Source: Erythrobasidium yunnanense (lineage: Eukaryota; Basidiomycota; Cystobasidiomycetes; Erythrobasidiales; Erythrobasidiaceae). From it: a stretch of DNA of 64,000 nt. The DNA lies in NCBI GenBank assembly GCA_001600175.1, contig BCJC01000006.1, positions 697,968-761,967 on the forward strand, in the 5' to 3' direction. The translations under genes and the position numbers were made by a program. Within the stretch, counting starts at the first letter, position 1. Every line of letters begins with the position of its first letter. The notes beneath the pieces are model-generated. The model was given only the letters and a program-made list of their open reading frames with translations. It made no database searches and was not told where the DNA came from. Shown piece by piece: positions 34,002 to 43,716 of the stretch.

Positions 34002-34709
34002 CTAGCCCGCACGCCAGCCTCGAGAGCTGCCCTCCTTGAAGACCCATACCAGCTCTCCTTTGACGTCCTTCTCGGGTATATACGATCTTGAACTGAAGTA
34101 GTCGTATCCATCGTACTTCTCAAGAGTCAGTTCATCGTGCTCGCATGCAGGACGGGGATGCTTGCTGGTTTGCTGTTCCTTAATGAGTGCTTCGATCGAG
34201 GGATGGCTGGCGATCTTGCTTCGCTGCTTTGACGCGGTACTTGAAGGGAACTGTTTCGAGAGTCCGCTGCAGTCCTCGCACTTGCCTCTATGATTCTTGA
34301 CATATTGGTCGCTGCGAAACTTCGCTGGCTTGGGCTCCTCAGTACCTGCCGCAGGCTTTTCTGCCGGCTGAGCAGGATTAGTGACAGAGTGCACGGAGGC
34401 GAGCGAGCTTTGGGAGGCTCGCTTGATTACGGAGCCGTGCTTGGTTCCAATGCTGGACAAGCTCGACATGCTGGACCTTCGAGAGCTGTTGGAACTCGTG
34501 GCAGTGCTGTTGCGTGTAGAGCTGGCAACACTGCTTGACCTTGAAGAGCCGGGTAGATTCATCTGGACAGGTGCTCCTACGGGATTGCCATGCTCGTCTA
34601 GGTACTGGACGATAGCGGGTTGAGGACCCTTCGTCTGAGCCTTAGAGTTGGGTTGGATAGATGCTTGGCGCACTGCTGAGTTACTCTTGTTGCTAAGGGC
34701 TCGCTTCAT
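34002..34709 (-). CDS. Tandem CxxC/CEHD family, copy 4 (intact)
   Basis: This intact single-exon member of 235 residues is the best reference for the family. It starts MKRALSNKSNSAVRQASIQP, followed by the first motif AIVQYLDEHGNPVGAPVQMN and PGSSRSSSVASSTRNS. A Ser-rich linker then leads to EEPKPAKFRSDQYVKNHRGK with the CxxC in GKCEDCSG. A basic segment (SKQRSKIASHPSIEALIKEQ) is followed by CEHDELTLEKYDGYDY, SYIPEKDVKGELVWVFKEGS and a terminal SRGWRAG. The Cys-x2-Cys and Cys-x-His could bind zinc. An optional upstream exon, read as MVSNSLCCESERCSCLSAAA and ending at a GTAAGG donor, would splice in frame to the ATG region. A 292-base divergent promoter is shared with DAD3. I know of no named domain that fits. 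Confidence 0.72.
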   Translation of the reverse strand: MKRALSNKSNSAVRQASIQPNSKAQTKGPQPAIVQYLDEHGNPVGAPVQMNLPGSSRSSSVASSTRNSTATSSNSSRRSSMSSLSSIGTKHGSVIKRASQSSLASVHSVTNPAQPAEKPAAGTEEPKPAKFRSDQYVKNHRGKCEDCSGLSKQFPSSTASKQRSKIASHPSIEALIKEQQTSKHPRPACEHDELTLEKYDGYDYFSSRSYIPEKDVKGELVWVFKEGSSRGWRAG

Positions 34710-35001
34710 TACTGCATGGGGCGCACAGTCAGCATCCGTCGTAGTGGCCAACGCAGAAGTCGCTCATATCTCCTTACTTGCGTCTTTAAGATGTGTCTGA
34801 AGACAACCTGCCGTCTGCAGGACGAGCGGGTTTGATGTCGCTGCAGCGCTCAGACAGGAGCATCGCTCGGACTCGCAACAAAGGGAGTTCGATACCATGA
34901 TGTAGATCAGACGCAGAGTCTTATATAGCGGAAGGTCTTCAGACTGGAATTGAAGCATAAGGCGCAGAACTAGAGGGCCGGCTCTTCCTGCGCACAACAC
35001 G

Positions 35002-35439
35002 ATGAGCGATGAGCCCGACCAGCCAGCATTTCTTGCTCCTCCCAGATTAGCAGACATCAATCCCTACTTATCGCAGAATGCGCTATCAACGCTAGAAGCC
35101 GAAGTGCTCGGGGAGTATCTTCGCATGTCAACGAATCTCGAGAAGGTGGGCCGGCATGAACACGAGCAAGAGAGACCTTGCTGATATCTTGCGGATGGTT
35201 GGTATTGTGGGGTTGATAGCTCACGAATATCGTCAATACACTCGCGGCGTCGCAGCCTGAAGTGCTTGCTCAAATCAGTCCGCTTGAAAGAAAGCTCGGT
35301 CTCGTCTTGACGCTCTTCAAGGTGCGTCTCATTAGACTCCAAGCGTATCTATATACTAGACTGATGCGATATGACTTCCCAGGCAAGCGTGTGGGCTACC
35401 TACGTCGCGCAACAGACGCGTGAAGATGAGGCACTTTAG
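35002..35439 (+). CDS. DAD3: DASH complex subunit Dad3
   Basis: This is a 100-residue subunit of the fungal DASH/Dam1 outer-kinetochore ring, which couples kinetochores to microtubules. The exons 35002-35145, 35220-35321 and 35383-35439 join in phase. The family pattern is LSTLEAEVLGEYLRMSTNLE at about residues 28-47, then LTNIVNTLAASQ, and LERKLGLVLTLFKASVWATY across the second intron. The length fits Dad3 (about 90-100 residues). The gene is very small with two introns, which is why it is easy to miss. Confidence 0.88.
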
Positions 35440-35600
35440 CCAACGAATGCAAGGTATATGGATGACAACAAGACATAATGGACTATATAGTATAGACGAT
35501 GCACTAGAGACGAGAACGCGGGTGTTGTTGTACCTCCATACAGCAGGGTGATGTATAATGCGCGAGACTTCGATTAAACGGGAGCCTGATATCTAGACCG

Positions 35601-36538
35601 CTATTGGTTATCTGTAAACGAGTTTATCAGCATATGCAACGCACGCAAAGCTAATGCGCTCACGCCAGATAAAATTTCTCAAGCCCGACCACACTTCGCT
35701 ATCGAGATAGAGGTACTGCATCGACGACACCATTCCAGCATTGAGCCGCTCTCTTCTATTCCTAAACAACCACATGACACTTCCCCACGCCAGCGCTGCG
35801 TAAAGCTTGAATACATAGGCGTCCGGCGGTTGTGTCTTGGGATATGGATACCCCGGAGGAGTGAGTTTCGCTTCGATCGGCTTGGATGGTATAGAAGATG
35901 TCTTGGAAGCGTTCTCTGGTATAGATGCGCGAGGAAGGAAGGAGCTGACTACACGGCCAACGACGTAAAGCACGATCTGAAGTGACATCGATTCAGCCGT
36001 GCGTCTTCACTACTTGATAGGGGCAAGCAACGCACCTGCTCATTCACTGCATTCCGTTCACCGAAGATAACCCAACCTCCCACTAGGCCTGCCCAGAAAG
36101 TATCGCCAGACCGCTCCTTGCCGCCTCCTCCGGCTAGCTTTCTTTGCAATAGAAGGACCGTCTTGTATATCGTTACGAACTTTGCGAGATTAAGAGCATG
36201 CTGCTTTGTAGCTCGGTATATGAAGGCTGCTCGGGTTTTCCAGCTGAAAAAGGGCACGTCGGCATTCCGCTTGGGCATCCAGGATTCATAGCAGCTCACG
36301 GTGTGCGGTGAAAGAGGACGCTCATTATCAGAGCATGGGGGAACCGGACCTGCGATTCTGCAATAAGTACACAGGCTTTTGCGACTGAATCTTGTGCCGG
36401 ATCAGCTCAGACCTTTACGCCATAGACGAGGCCAGCTCTGAATCCTTTGACGATAGCCAGTATATCATGGTAGCGTGGATCAAAGATGATGGAGCGAGCT
36501 TGAGCCAGCAGCGGTTCAAGGACTCTTGCAGCAGCCAT
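35601..36538 (-). CDS. Peroxisomal membrane protein 4 (PXMP4/PMP24, Tim17-Tim22-Tim23 superfamily)
   Basis: The exons 36538-36413, 36349-36300, 36243-36036, 35976-35664 and 35611-35601 join to 235 residues. Family landmarks are DPRYHDILAIVKGFRAGLVY with GVKVRFPHALIMSVLF, ATKQHALNLAKFVTIYKTVL, TFWAGLVGGWVIFGERNAVN and EQIVLYVVGRVVSSFLPRAS. It ends with a typical FIWHNQ. The last exon codes only HNQ plus the stop. Members are multi-span peroxisomal membrane proteins of unclear transport function. The length is close to the vertebrate 212 residues with a small insertion after SFLPR. Confidence 0.88.
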
Positions 36539-36761
36539 ATCGTCAGTCTCAATAGTCGGTAAACGAAGAGCCGGTGACTTCGAGAAATTCGAGGTAGAAG
36601 CAGCGTACCATCACACAGATCTGACATGTATATAGTCTCCAAAAATGTAACACAGGCTTTCTGAAACAATGCTGCTCGTTTGATCCGAATCTGAATCTGA
36701 ATGCAGGCTCTGCTCTCGACTATACGCATCCAGTCAATCTACCCAGTCATTTGTGACCACC

Positions 36762-37346
36762 ATGGCCACCGAAGCTCTTGCAGCAGCTGCTCCCTTGTCT
36801 CTCAACCCTTCGAGCGGGCGAGCGACTTCACCTTCATCTTCAGGAGGGTACAAAACAGCAGGCGTCGCTGGTCGAGTCGCATCTCTGAATGCAGCAGCTG
36901 GCACATCTGGCACATCACATGCACCAAGTAGCGTTGCGATGGGAAAGAGCGGGAGTGCGAACAACGCTTCGACAACTTCGACCGTCGTGGGGACAAGCAA
37001 AACAGCGGGAGCACCTCCAGATATCACAAGCCCACATGAATTGACAGCTTGGGTGCGCACACGTCTCATTGCTATTTAGGAGTGATAGCTAATGCATGCT
37101 GTGAACGCTAGGTGGAGGACGTCCTGTCGAGACTGGAAACAAGCTTTGACGCGATGTCTGGCCAAGTCCTCGATCGCCGTGAGTTGCGCTCATAAGATGC
37201 AAGAGTTGATACCTGACTCTTCACTTATTGTAGTCGAGACTATCAGCAAACGCATCGACACTGTCGAGCAAAGTATCTCAGACCTGGTTCAAGGCAATGT
37301 CAGCTTGGACGCATCCGAGCAGCAAGCCAATACATCAAGCAGCTGA
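36762..37346 (+). CDS. Heat-shock factor binding protein 1 (HSBP1-like)
   Basis: The exons 36762-37052, 37112-37178 and 37234-37346 join to 156 residues. The C-terminal part is the HSBP1 coiled coil: ELTAWVEDVLSRLETSFDAM, then SGQVLDRLETISKRIDTVEQ and SISDLVQGN, a continuous heptad pattern. Human HSBP1 is 76 residues. Here an N-terminal low-complexity Ser/Ala/Gly extension of about 90 residues precedes it. HSBP1 trimers bind heat-shock factor coiled coils and also act in WASH complex assembly. Which role applies here cannot be read from sequence. Confidence 0.82.
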
Positions 37347-37862
37347 AAAGACAGCCTTGCGTCTTCATACATTGTTATACGCCCGGCCTCAAGAACTCTA
37401 TCGTACGCCGTCCCTTAACAAGGCATACAAGGATGGATCGCAGTTGAGACCACATTACAGAACAACGCTCCTGGAAAACAACATCTCTTGCTATATCCCA
37501 GGTTCCGCTCGTCAATGAGCTAGGCAGAAACCGCGAGCAGAGTGCCGGTGGCTTATATCTCGACAGCCAACGCACTATTCGTAACCTCGGAGGCGTCGCT
37601 ATCCAATATGTCTAAGTGATGCTGTGCATATTCGCGTTGATGGATGGATAGTATTGTCTTGTAGCATCTAGCTGTTCCCGTAAGACAAGAGACTTGGTAG
37701 CGAGTCGCTGCGCAGCACTTCATGTTAAGCATAGACAAGCGATCCGCATACAATATTTGCATGCTGCATGTCATCTCAGCGCGCCAGAAAGAAAGTTGCT
37801 GCTGGCGATGATATCGGGTTTCCGGGTTTCTTTCCTACCATCATCTCAAAACAATTACAACC
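37347..37862. other. Intergenic region, 516 bases
   Basis: This lies between HSBP1 and SDE2, both on the plus strand, and holds the HSBP1 3' UTR and the SDE2 promoter. Several short open frames cross it on both strands without family signal. No RNA gene or repeat was recognised. Confidence 0.45.
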
Positions 37863-38741
37863 ATGGCACCGCTCATCAACGTCCTTGTTTCATCATTCTA
37901 CCCATTCCCAACCATCTGCTTGCAGCTCCCAGGCCACCTCGATGCTGCAGACACTCTGTCGACGGTGCTCAGTCCCATCTGCAATCCCGTCAGCCAATCC
38001 ATCAGCTTGAGTTCAGGCCGCTCAATCCACAGCGATGCAAGCTTCAGTTCTCTCGCTGGAAGTGATGGAGATGTCCACGTCAGGCTGGCCGTTCGTCTGC
38101 CTGGCGGAAAGGGAGGATTTGGATCACAGCTCAGAGCAGCCGGAGGGCGTATGAACAGCAAGAAGGGAGGACAGAACAATCAAGACAGCTGTCGAGACCT
38201 CAATGGACGTCGTCTGAGTACGATCAAGGAGGCTAAGAAGCTCGCCGAATATCTGCAGAGCGAGCCAGAGCGCGAAGCAGCTAGGCTGCAAGCGTCAAAG
38301 GACAGACTGGCAAAGCTCAATGAAGAGATTGCGAGAATGGATGGACAGATCGCATCGACTTCAGCTGCGACTGCAAGCACGTCCGCATCAGCTGCCCCAG
38401 CAGGCAGCGCCGCTGTCGAGGCTGAGGCATCAACATCCGCCGCGGTTGCAGCACCGGCAGTAAAGCAGCAACAACAAGTTGGTAGGAAGCGCAGACTAGA
38501 CGATCAGAAGTATGTCGAGGAGAGCCGGGAAATGGTAGACAATGTCAAGAACGCTGTGGCAGCTGGTGAGTCGAGTCCTCACAGCATCAGATGTAACATT
38601 ACCGAGAGAGTACATTTCTCAGCCATGCTCAAGAAGCGCAAGCTCAAGGCTTCACCTCCAGCTGCGACCAGCAATGCGTCTTCTACCTCTGCTAGCACGA
38701 AGGCGCCCGAGCAAGCCCCAGCAGTCGCTGCCTCGGCCTGA
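37863..38741 (+). CDS. SDE2: Sde2 splicing factor with ubiquitin-like N terminus
   Basis: This is a homologue of Sde2, a spliceosome-associated protein made as a ubiquitin-fold precursor and cleaved after a di-glycine. Removing the intron 38566-38622 gives 273 residues. The N-terminal 75 residues form the ubiquitin-like part. It ends LAVRLPGG, followed directly by the conserved new N terminus KGGFGSQLRAAGGRMNSKKG and the CRDLNGRRL motif, then a helical EAKKLAEYLQSEPEREAARL segment. The remainder is Ala/Ser-rich with basic clusters (GRKRRLDD, KKRKLK). In fission yeast the cleaved form promotes splicing of particular introns. The single intron is 57 bases, a multiple of three without an in-frame stop. 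Confidence 0.9.
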   Translation: MAPLINVLVSSFYPFPTICLQLPGHLDAADTLSTVLSPICNPVSQSISLSSGRSIHSDASFSSLAGSDGDVHVRLAVRLPGGKGGFGSQLRAAGGRMNSKKGGQNNQDSCRDLNGRRLSTIKEAKKLAEYLQSEPEREAARLQASKDRLAKLNEEIARMDGQIASTSAATASTSASAAPAGSAAVEAEASTSAAVAAPAVKQQQQVGRKRRLDDQKYVEESREMVDNVKNAVAAGESSPHSIRCNITERVHFSAMLKKRKLKASPPAATSNASSTSASTKAPEQAPAVAASA

Positions 38742-38858
38742 ACATGGATCTATAGCTTTATGATACTAGGATGCGATGAAGTGTTGCTATCTACGCTTTA
38801 TTTGTAGTACTGTTATTGTAGCGTTTCGGTCTAGGGTTGTCTCTGGTATCATACAATA

Positions 38859-40785
38859 ATGTCTCTTCCACGTCGGCTACCTTGGGCCTCCTTCTCTGAT
38901 TTTGAAGCTGTCTTTCATCTGCTCTTCTCAAGCAACGGCGATGCGCTCGAACAGACAAAAGCCATCAATACCGTTCGTAGCCGAAAATCCTGAACTTGCG
39001 ACACATGCACATCTGAAGCTGGCTTCGATATGATATTCAGATCCATACATGGCAATCTCGAGGATGCTGTCCCTTTGCGGCCGAAGCGACTGCAAGTCTG
39101 ATGGCTGTCATGCTGCAAGATGCTGCGAATGCCGGAAATAACTGGAACGAACTGCGATTGTCCTATTCTATGGCTCTCATACGGTCAGCGAAGCTATCAC
39201 CGTGTCATACATCAAAACTCAGGCCTGATCTGGTTTTGATCATACTTCAGATTCGTCAATGGCCTGGTGGACCCGGCACAACAAAGCTCTTTCGCGCGCT
39301 CTATTGCAGCTATAGCACAACAGATCGGACTTCCCATATGGTTCGTAGAGCTGCGTCACGCCGCGACCCACGAGGATCTGCCTAGTCTTCCCATATTGCG
39401 TGACGCTACACGGAAGGTAGGTGGAGCCTATTCTATACCTTCTCACACATTTTACTAGCTGAGTATGCGTATGTAGGCAGTAGATTGGCTGTACCAACGC
39501 TTCTGGCTGCCCCAAATGCAGCCTGGCAATTCTTCCGTCGACGAGGCGCGTTCGCAGCAGCTCGCCAGCCTCAAAACCAAGCTCGGAGAGCTCTTGAACC
39601 AATATAAAGTACTTCAGAAGTCCATCGTGCGAGACGCATCCACCGCGGGCGCCTATGCGAAAAAGATGGACAAGGTGCAGGCCGATATCGAATCTTGTGC
39701 GGCAGAACTGGGCGCATGCAGCGTGGGGGGAAAAGGACTTGATGACGCTAGTTCTGAAGAAGCTGCTCAAGCTAGCTCTCAATATATCGCGGATGTCCTG
39801 CTGGAAGTTGGCCGTCTGGTCCCAGAATCGAAAAAGTACGTTGATAGGCCCGGATCAACGTCTTTTAAGATCGGCTGAGCCGTATTCGCAGAAAAAGGTG
39901 CACAAGCAAGACCATGGAGCTTCCTTCCGAGCTTTTGGCTATCTGGGAGCCGTTGCTGGGCCAATTCGACGAGCTTTTCGAACCATTTTCGTCTACCCTT
40001 GCCTGGCGCATCGTAGATGTAGTAGGAGAAGCATCACAAGGTGAGCCTTTACTTTGTTGCAGTCGTCTGATGTTGCGGGCTGATCAGAGCATATGAAAAG
40101 TCGATTCTTCTGCATCAACCAAGAATGCTCAGGATCGCACCTATTTAGCAACACTTACGGCATGGCTTCTGCATATAGTGAACGAGCAGGATAGCAGTCT
40201 TCGAGAGGAGGTTGTGCGAATGTGCTTGCTTCGTGGCGGCCCTCAGTGAGCAGACTTCATATTCACACATCGCCGGCTGCTGACTTTCACATCCTCTTCT
40301 TCAAGCACGTCTACAGTGGTCAATCAGCTTCGCAAGGCAGATAAAGATCTATCGGAGACAGTCGGGCGTCTCGAACACGTCCAGCGAGCCCAGCCCGCTA
40401 TTGTAAGTCCAGCCAAGCTGATCGAAAGTATGGCGCGCCAACTCACGGTTTGACGCTACTTTTCCACAGATGGCCCCGCTTGGGAACTTGCACATCGAGG
40501 AGGCCCTTGCAAGCATGGAAGATCGATTGCATAGCCTGGAACATTCGGTGAGTCTGTACCCATTCCTCTCACCCGATGGAGGTGAGACTTTTCTCATCTG
40601 ACTGATGTGAATTCGTCAATATGTAGTCCTCTGTGAATAAGCCTGTGCGTGCTGCAGATGTTGCCGGCTTGACCCATATGGGAGGAAAGGAGCTTGCGAA
40701 CCCTTCCTCATCCGGATGGAAGGTCGTCAGCAAGGAATGGACGCCACTACCGTTTGGTATACTGCCCTCCATTCGCGTATCATAG
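38859..40785 (+). CDS. LAS1: Las1-family pre-rRNA (ITS2) endoribonuclease
   Basis: This HEPN-family nuclease cleaves ITS2 in 60S ribosome biogenesis together with Grc3. The start reads MSLPRRLPWASFSDFEAVFH. An intron joins AINT to IHTWQSRGCCPFAAEATASL, the family's W-x-x-R-G and E-A-T motif. A second intron joins SMALIR to FVNGLVDPAQQSSFARSIAA. The catalytic RHxxTH motif is intact in WFVELRHAATHEDLPSL. Further exons give AVDWLYQRFWLPQ, a Gln/Lys-rich region and, created across an intron near 39838-39890, the basic cluster KKKRCTSKT before LLAIWEPLLGQFDELFEPF. The C-terminal part (to VVSKEWTPLPFGILPS) is divergent but ends in the usual Las1 style. There are about eight exons. The genomic stops that lie between these blocks fall inside the introns. 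Confidence 0.87.
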
Positions 40786-41567
40786 AGCGGGAATCATCAA
40801 TCGATTATTTCACATACAAAGTTACAAAAGCGAATGGGTGTGTGAAAGTGTTACGGCTTACAGTACCTGCGGGTATCGCATAGCATTGCCAATATATACG
40901 CACACTTACTGTGTGTAGCTCTAGAGGCTGTCCGGGTCTGGCAGGACTCGCAAAGGTGCCGATATGCAGGTTCACCTGTCTTCTCACAGCAGTTGGGCGC
41001 ATCGCAGTGAGGTGTGTCGAAGGATCTCCACCGATGGGAAAGGCATCTCAAGCGAGGCGGTCCCCCCGATGAGCTGTTTCCAAGGAAGTCGGGCAGCAAA
41101 AAGGCGGTTATTGAATACCGTAGGTGAGGCTGTACCATAGATTAAAGAAGCCATCCTTTTCTCAGGCCTTGAATGTTAATCTTGTCAATTTTCTCAAGCA
41201 ACTTCCGAAGAAAAGAGGCCAGATGCACAGCCTGGGAGACTGGACGAGGAGCGACTGGGAAAACTTCACAGCGATTCATGTGCAAACTGTCAGAATTACG
41301 ATGCCAAGACCCCGGACTTCCCACGTAAAGAGCCCGGAACAGCTTAGCGCACGCGGGGAAAGTCGTCGATCAAGGTACGAGCCGGGGCCCCCTATATATA
41401 GGGTAAAGCTTTTCTTCGTCTTTCCATCTTCTCTTTAGCTTCATCCAGCTTCTCCATCTCTCTCCTCCTTTCTCTTGTCAATTCTTCTTGTCCTTCACAC
41501 TCATCGCCTCCTCCCCTTCTTCCCCAGGCAGGTCTAAGCTCCTCGATACAGCTCAGCTATCAGCAAC
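40786..41567. other. Long intergenic promoter region, 782 bases
   Basis: This is the 5' region of the sugar transporter. It contains scattered G/C-rich blocks (for example GCGGGG at 41353-41358, of the kind recognised by Mig1/CreA-type repressors), a TATA box near 41393, and a long pyrimidine-rich leader from about 41405 to the start. Open frames within it lack family signal. Confidence 0.55.
41391..41401 (+). promoter_or_regulatory. TATA box of the sugar transporter gene
   Basis: The sequence CCTATATATAG lies about 165 bases upstream of the start codon and is followed by a CT-rich stretch with few purines. A TATA box plus a CT tract is the usual promoter form of strongly expressed fungal genes, and it fits this gene's strong codon bias. 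Confidence 0.6.
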
Positions 41568-43460
41568 ATGCAGCGACAAGACTCTGTGTAAGTACTGGGC
41601 ATTGATAACAAGACTTTTGTACGACGCTGACTTGAAGGTATACAGCCTGTCCGAAAAGGGCTCTGGCATTGGCTCCCAGGCGCCGCTCAACAGCTACGCT
41701 CGTCAGAAGCGCACACAGACATGGAAGAGCAACGTAGGCTCAGCTCATGAGAAGACGACCGCAATCTACAAGGCCGAGGCCGTCCCTGAGCCTAGAGAGG
41801 TCCGCAACTGGCGCGTCTATTTCATCGCGGTCGTTATGTGCATGGGTGCAGCCGCCTATGGTTACGATACCGGTAAATGACTTCTGCGTCCGAATGGGAA
41901 AACATCAAGGCTGAGATGTATGCAGGTTTCTTCGGTGGTACCCTCGCTCTCCCCTCCTTCCAGCGGGAGTTCGGCTTCAACCTGCTTACATCCAAGCAGA
42001 GAAGCACACGTCGAGCAAACTTGGTCTCCCTCTTCCAGGCTGGTAGTTTCTTCGGGGCCGGCATGCAATTGCCTTTCACCGAGAAATACGGACGAAAATG
42101 GAGTGTCATCTTCTCCAACTTGATTTTCATCGTTTCCGCTTTCGCCCAGACATTCGCCAATGGATCCAATGGTGCATTCATGGCTGGTCGTTTCCTTGGA
42201 GGCTTCGCAGTCGGTTTCTTGAGTTTGGTTATCCCCGTCTACCTCTCCGAGTTCGCACCTGCATCCATCAGAGGTCGTCTCGTCGGTTTCTTCGATATCT
42301 TCATCCAGGTCGGTACCCTCGCAGGCTTCTGGATCAACTACGGCATCGAGAGCAGTCTTCCCTCCAACCGTTTCCAATGGCAGCTCCCTGTCTTTGTCCA
42401 GTTCTTCCCATCCGCCCTCCTCCTCATCGGTGCCTTCTTCTGCCCCGAAACACCTCGATGGCTTCTATCGAAGGGTAAAGACGAGCAGGCATTGAAGAAC
42501 CTATGCTGGCTCCGCGCTCTGCCCGAGGACCACGAGTATATCCAGTACGAATACCGCATCACCAAGGAGCAGGCCGAGACCGAGAAGCTCATCAGAGGCA
42601 ACGATGGTCTATTCACACTCACCAAGCAGCTTATGACATCCAAGGGTCACCGATACCGTGTCATGCTCGGCTTCGGTCTCATTTTCTTCAAGACCTTCTC
42701 CGGTGTCCAGGCTGTCAACTACTACTCTCCAGTTATCTTCGAACAGCTTGGATTTAGTGGCACAAAGAACTCCTTGTTCGCTACTGGTGCGCGATGATGA
42801 CTCCCCGTCCTCCTGACCTAGACTAATTCTCGTTCACCTACAGGTATCTACGGAACTTGCAAATTTGTATTTACACTTCTCTTTGGCTTCTTCGTAGTCG
42901 ACAAGGTTGGACGAAGAAAGCCCCTCCTCTACGGATGCATTGCTCTATCCCTCTGCCTCTTCTACCTCGGAGGCTACCTCACTGCCGTAGGCCCTAGAAC
43001 CGAAGGCCAAGGACGATCCGCCGGAGACTACACCGCCATCGTCGCCATCTTCCTCTACGCTTCTGGATACTGCCTGGGATGGAACTCCTGCCCGTTGACT
43101 GTTATCTCGGAAATTTTCACCATGCGGTTCCGTATCCTCTCCATGACTCTCTGCCTCATGTGGCAGTGGCTCTGCACCTTCTCCATTGTGCGAATCATGC
43201 CGATCGCCCTCTCCACCATCTACTCCCGCACCTACTTCATCTTCGCTTCCATCTTTGGCGCTGGTACATTCTTTGTCTACTTCCTCATCCCCGAGACCAA
43301 GGGATTGCCTTTGGAGTACATGGACCAGCTCTTCGGTGTCGCAGAACGGACCGATGTCGAGAAGGCTCTCGAGGAAGGCAACAACAAGCCAACCAACGAG
43401 TTCGTTGAGGATGTTATCGGCGAGGATGGCACCACCAAGCTGCCAACCGTCCGCGAGTAG
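41568..43460 (+). CDS. MFS sugar/quinate-type transporter
   Basis: This is a twelve-helix major facilitator of the sugar porter family (hexose or quinate/inositol type) in the plasma membrane. Exon 1 (41568-41587, MQRQDSV) joins a second exon at the intron before LSEKGSGIGSQAP. Further introns follow YGYDTG and the ATG in ATGIYGTCKF. Family signatures are GYDTGFFGGTLALPSFQREF, RFLGGFAVGFLSLVIPVYLS, PETPRWLLSKGK, GVQAVNYYSPVIFEQLG, DKVGRRKPLLYG, CPLTVISEIF and the PETKGLPLEYMDQLF end. Codon third positions are markedly C-rich compared with neighbours, and long antisense open frames appear as a by-product. That pattern indicates strong expression. The substrate cannot be set from motifs alone. 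Confidence 0.92.
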
Positions 43461-43716
43461 GCGCATGCACCTTGTGGATAGTCGAGAGTGGGGTAGCAGG
43501 CTGTAGCAGTGCGATAGTGGATATAGCTTTGAATCATGATCGGAAAGGGTTGAGCTGTTGTATTTAGGACTGCACGATCACCATATCGCGAATACATCCT
43601 ACGATTTATGAAGCTATTTCTGATACTTCTGATACTTCTCTTTGCCAAATGTCTTTCGAGTCTGATAACCGTTATCTTCTTTCTCTGGCCAAATCGAGGC
43701 TGAGACATCGGACCTC

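Noticed and set aside
41862-42377. 171-codon antisense open frame (and another at 42945-43466) inside the sugar transporter
   Set aside because: Long antisense frames are a by-product of the C-ending codon bias in the sense gene.
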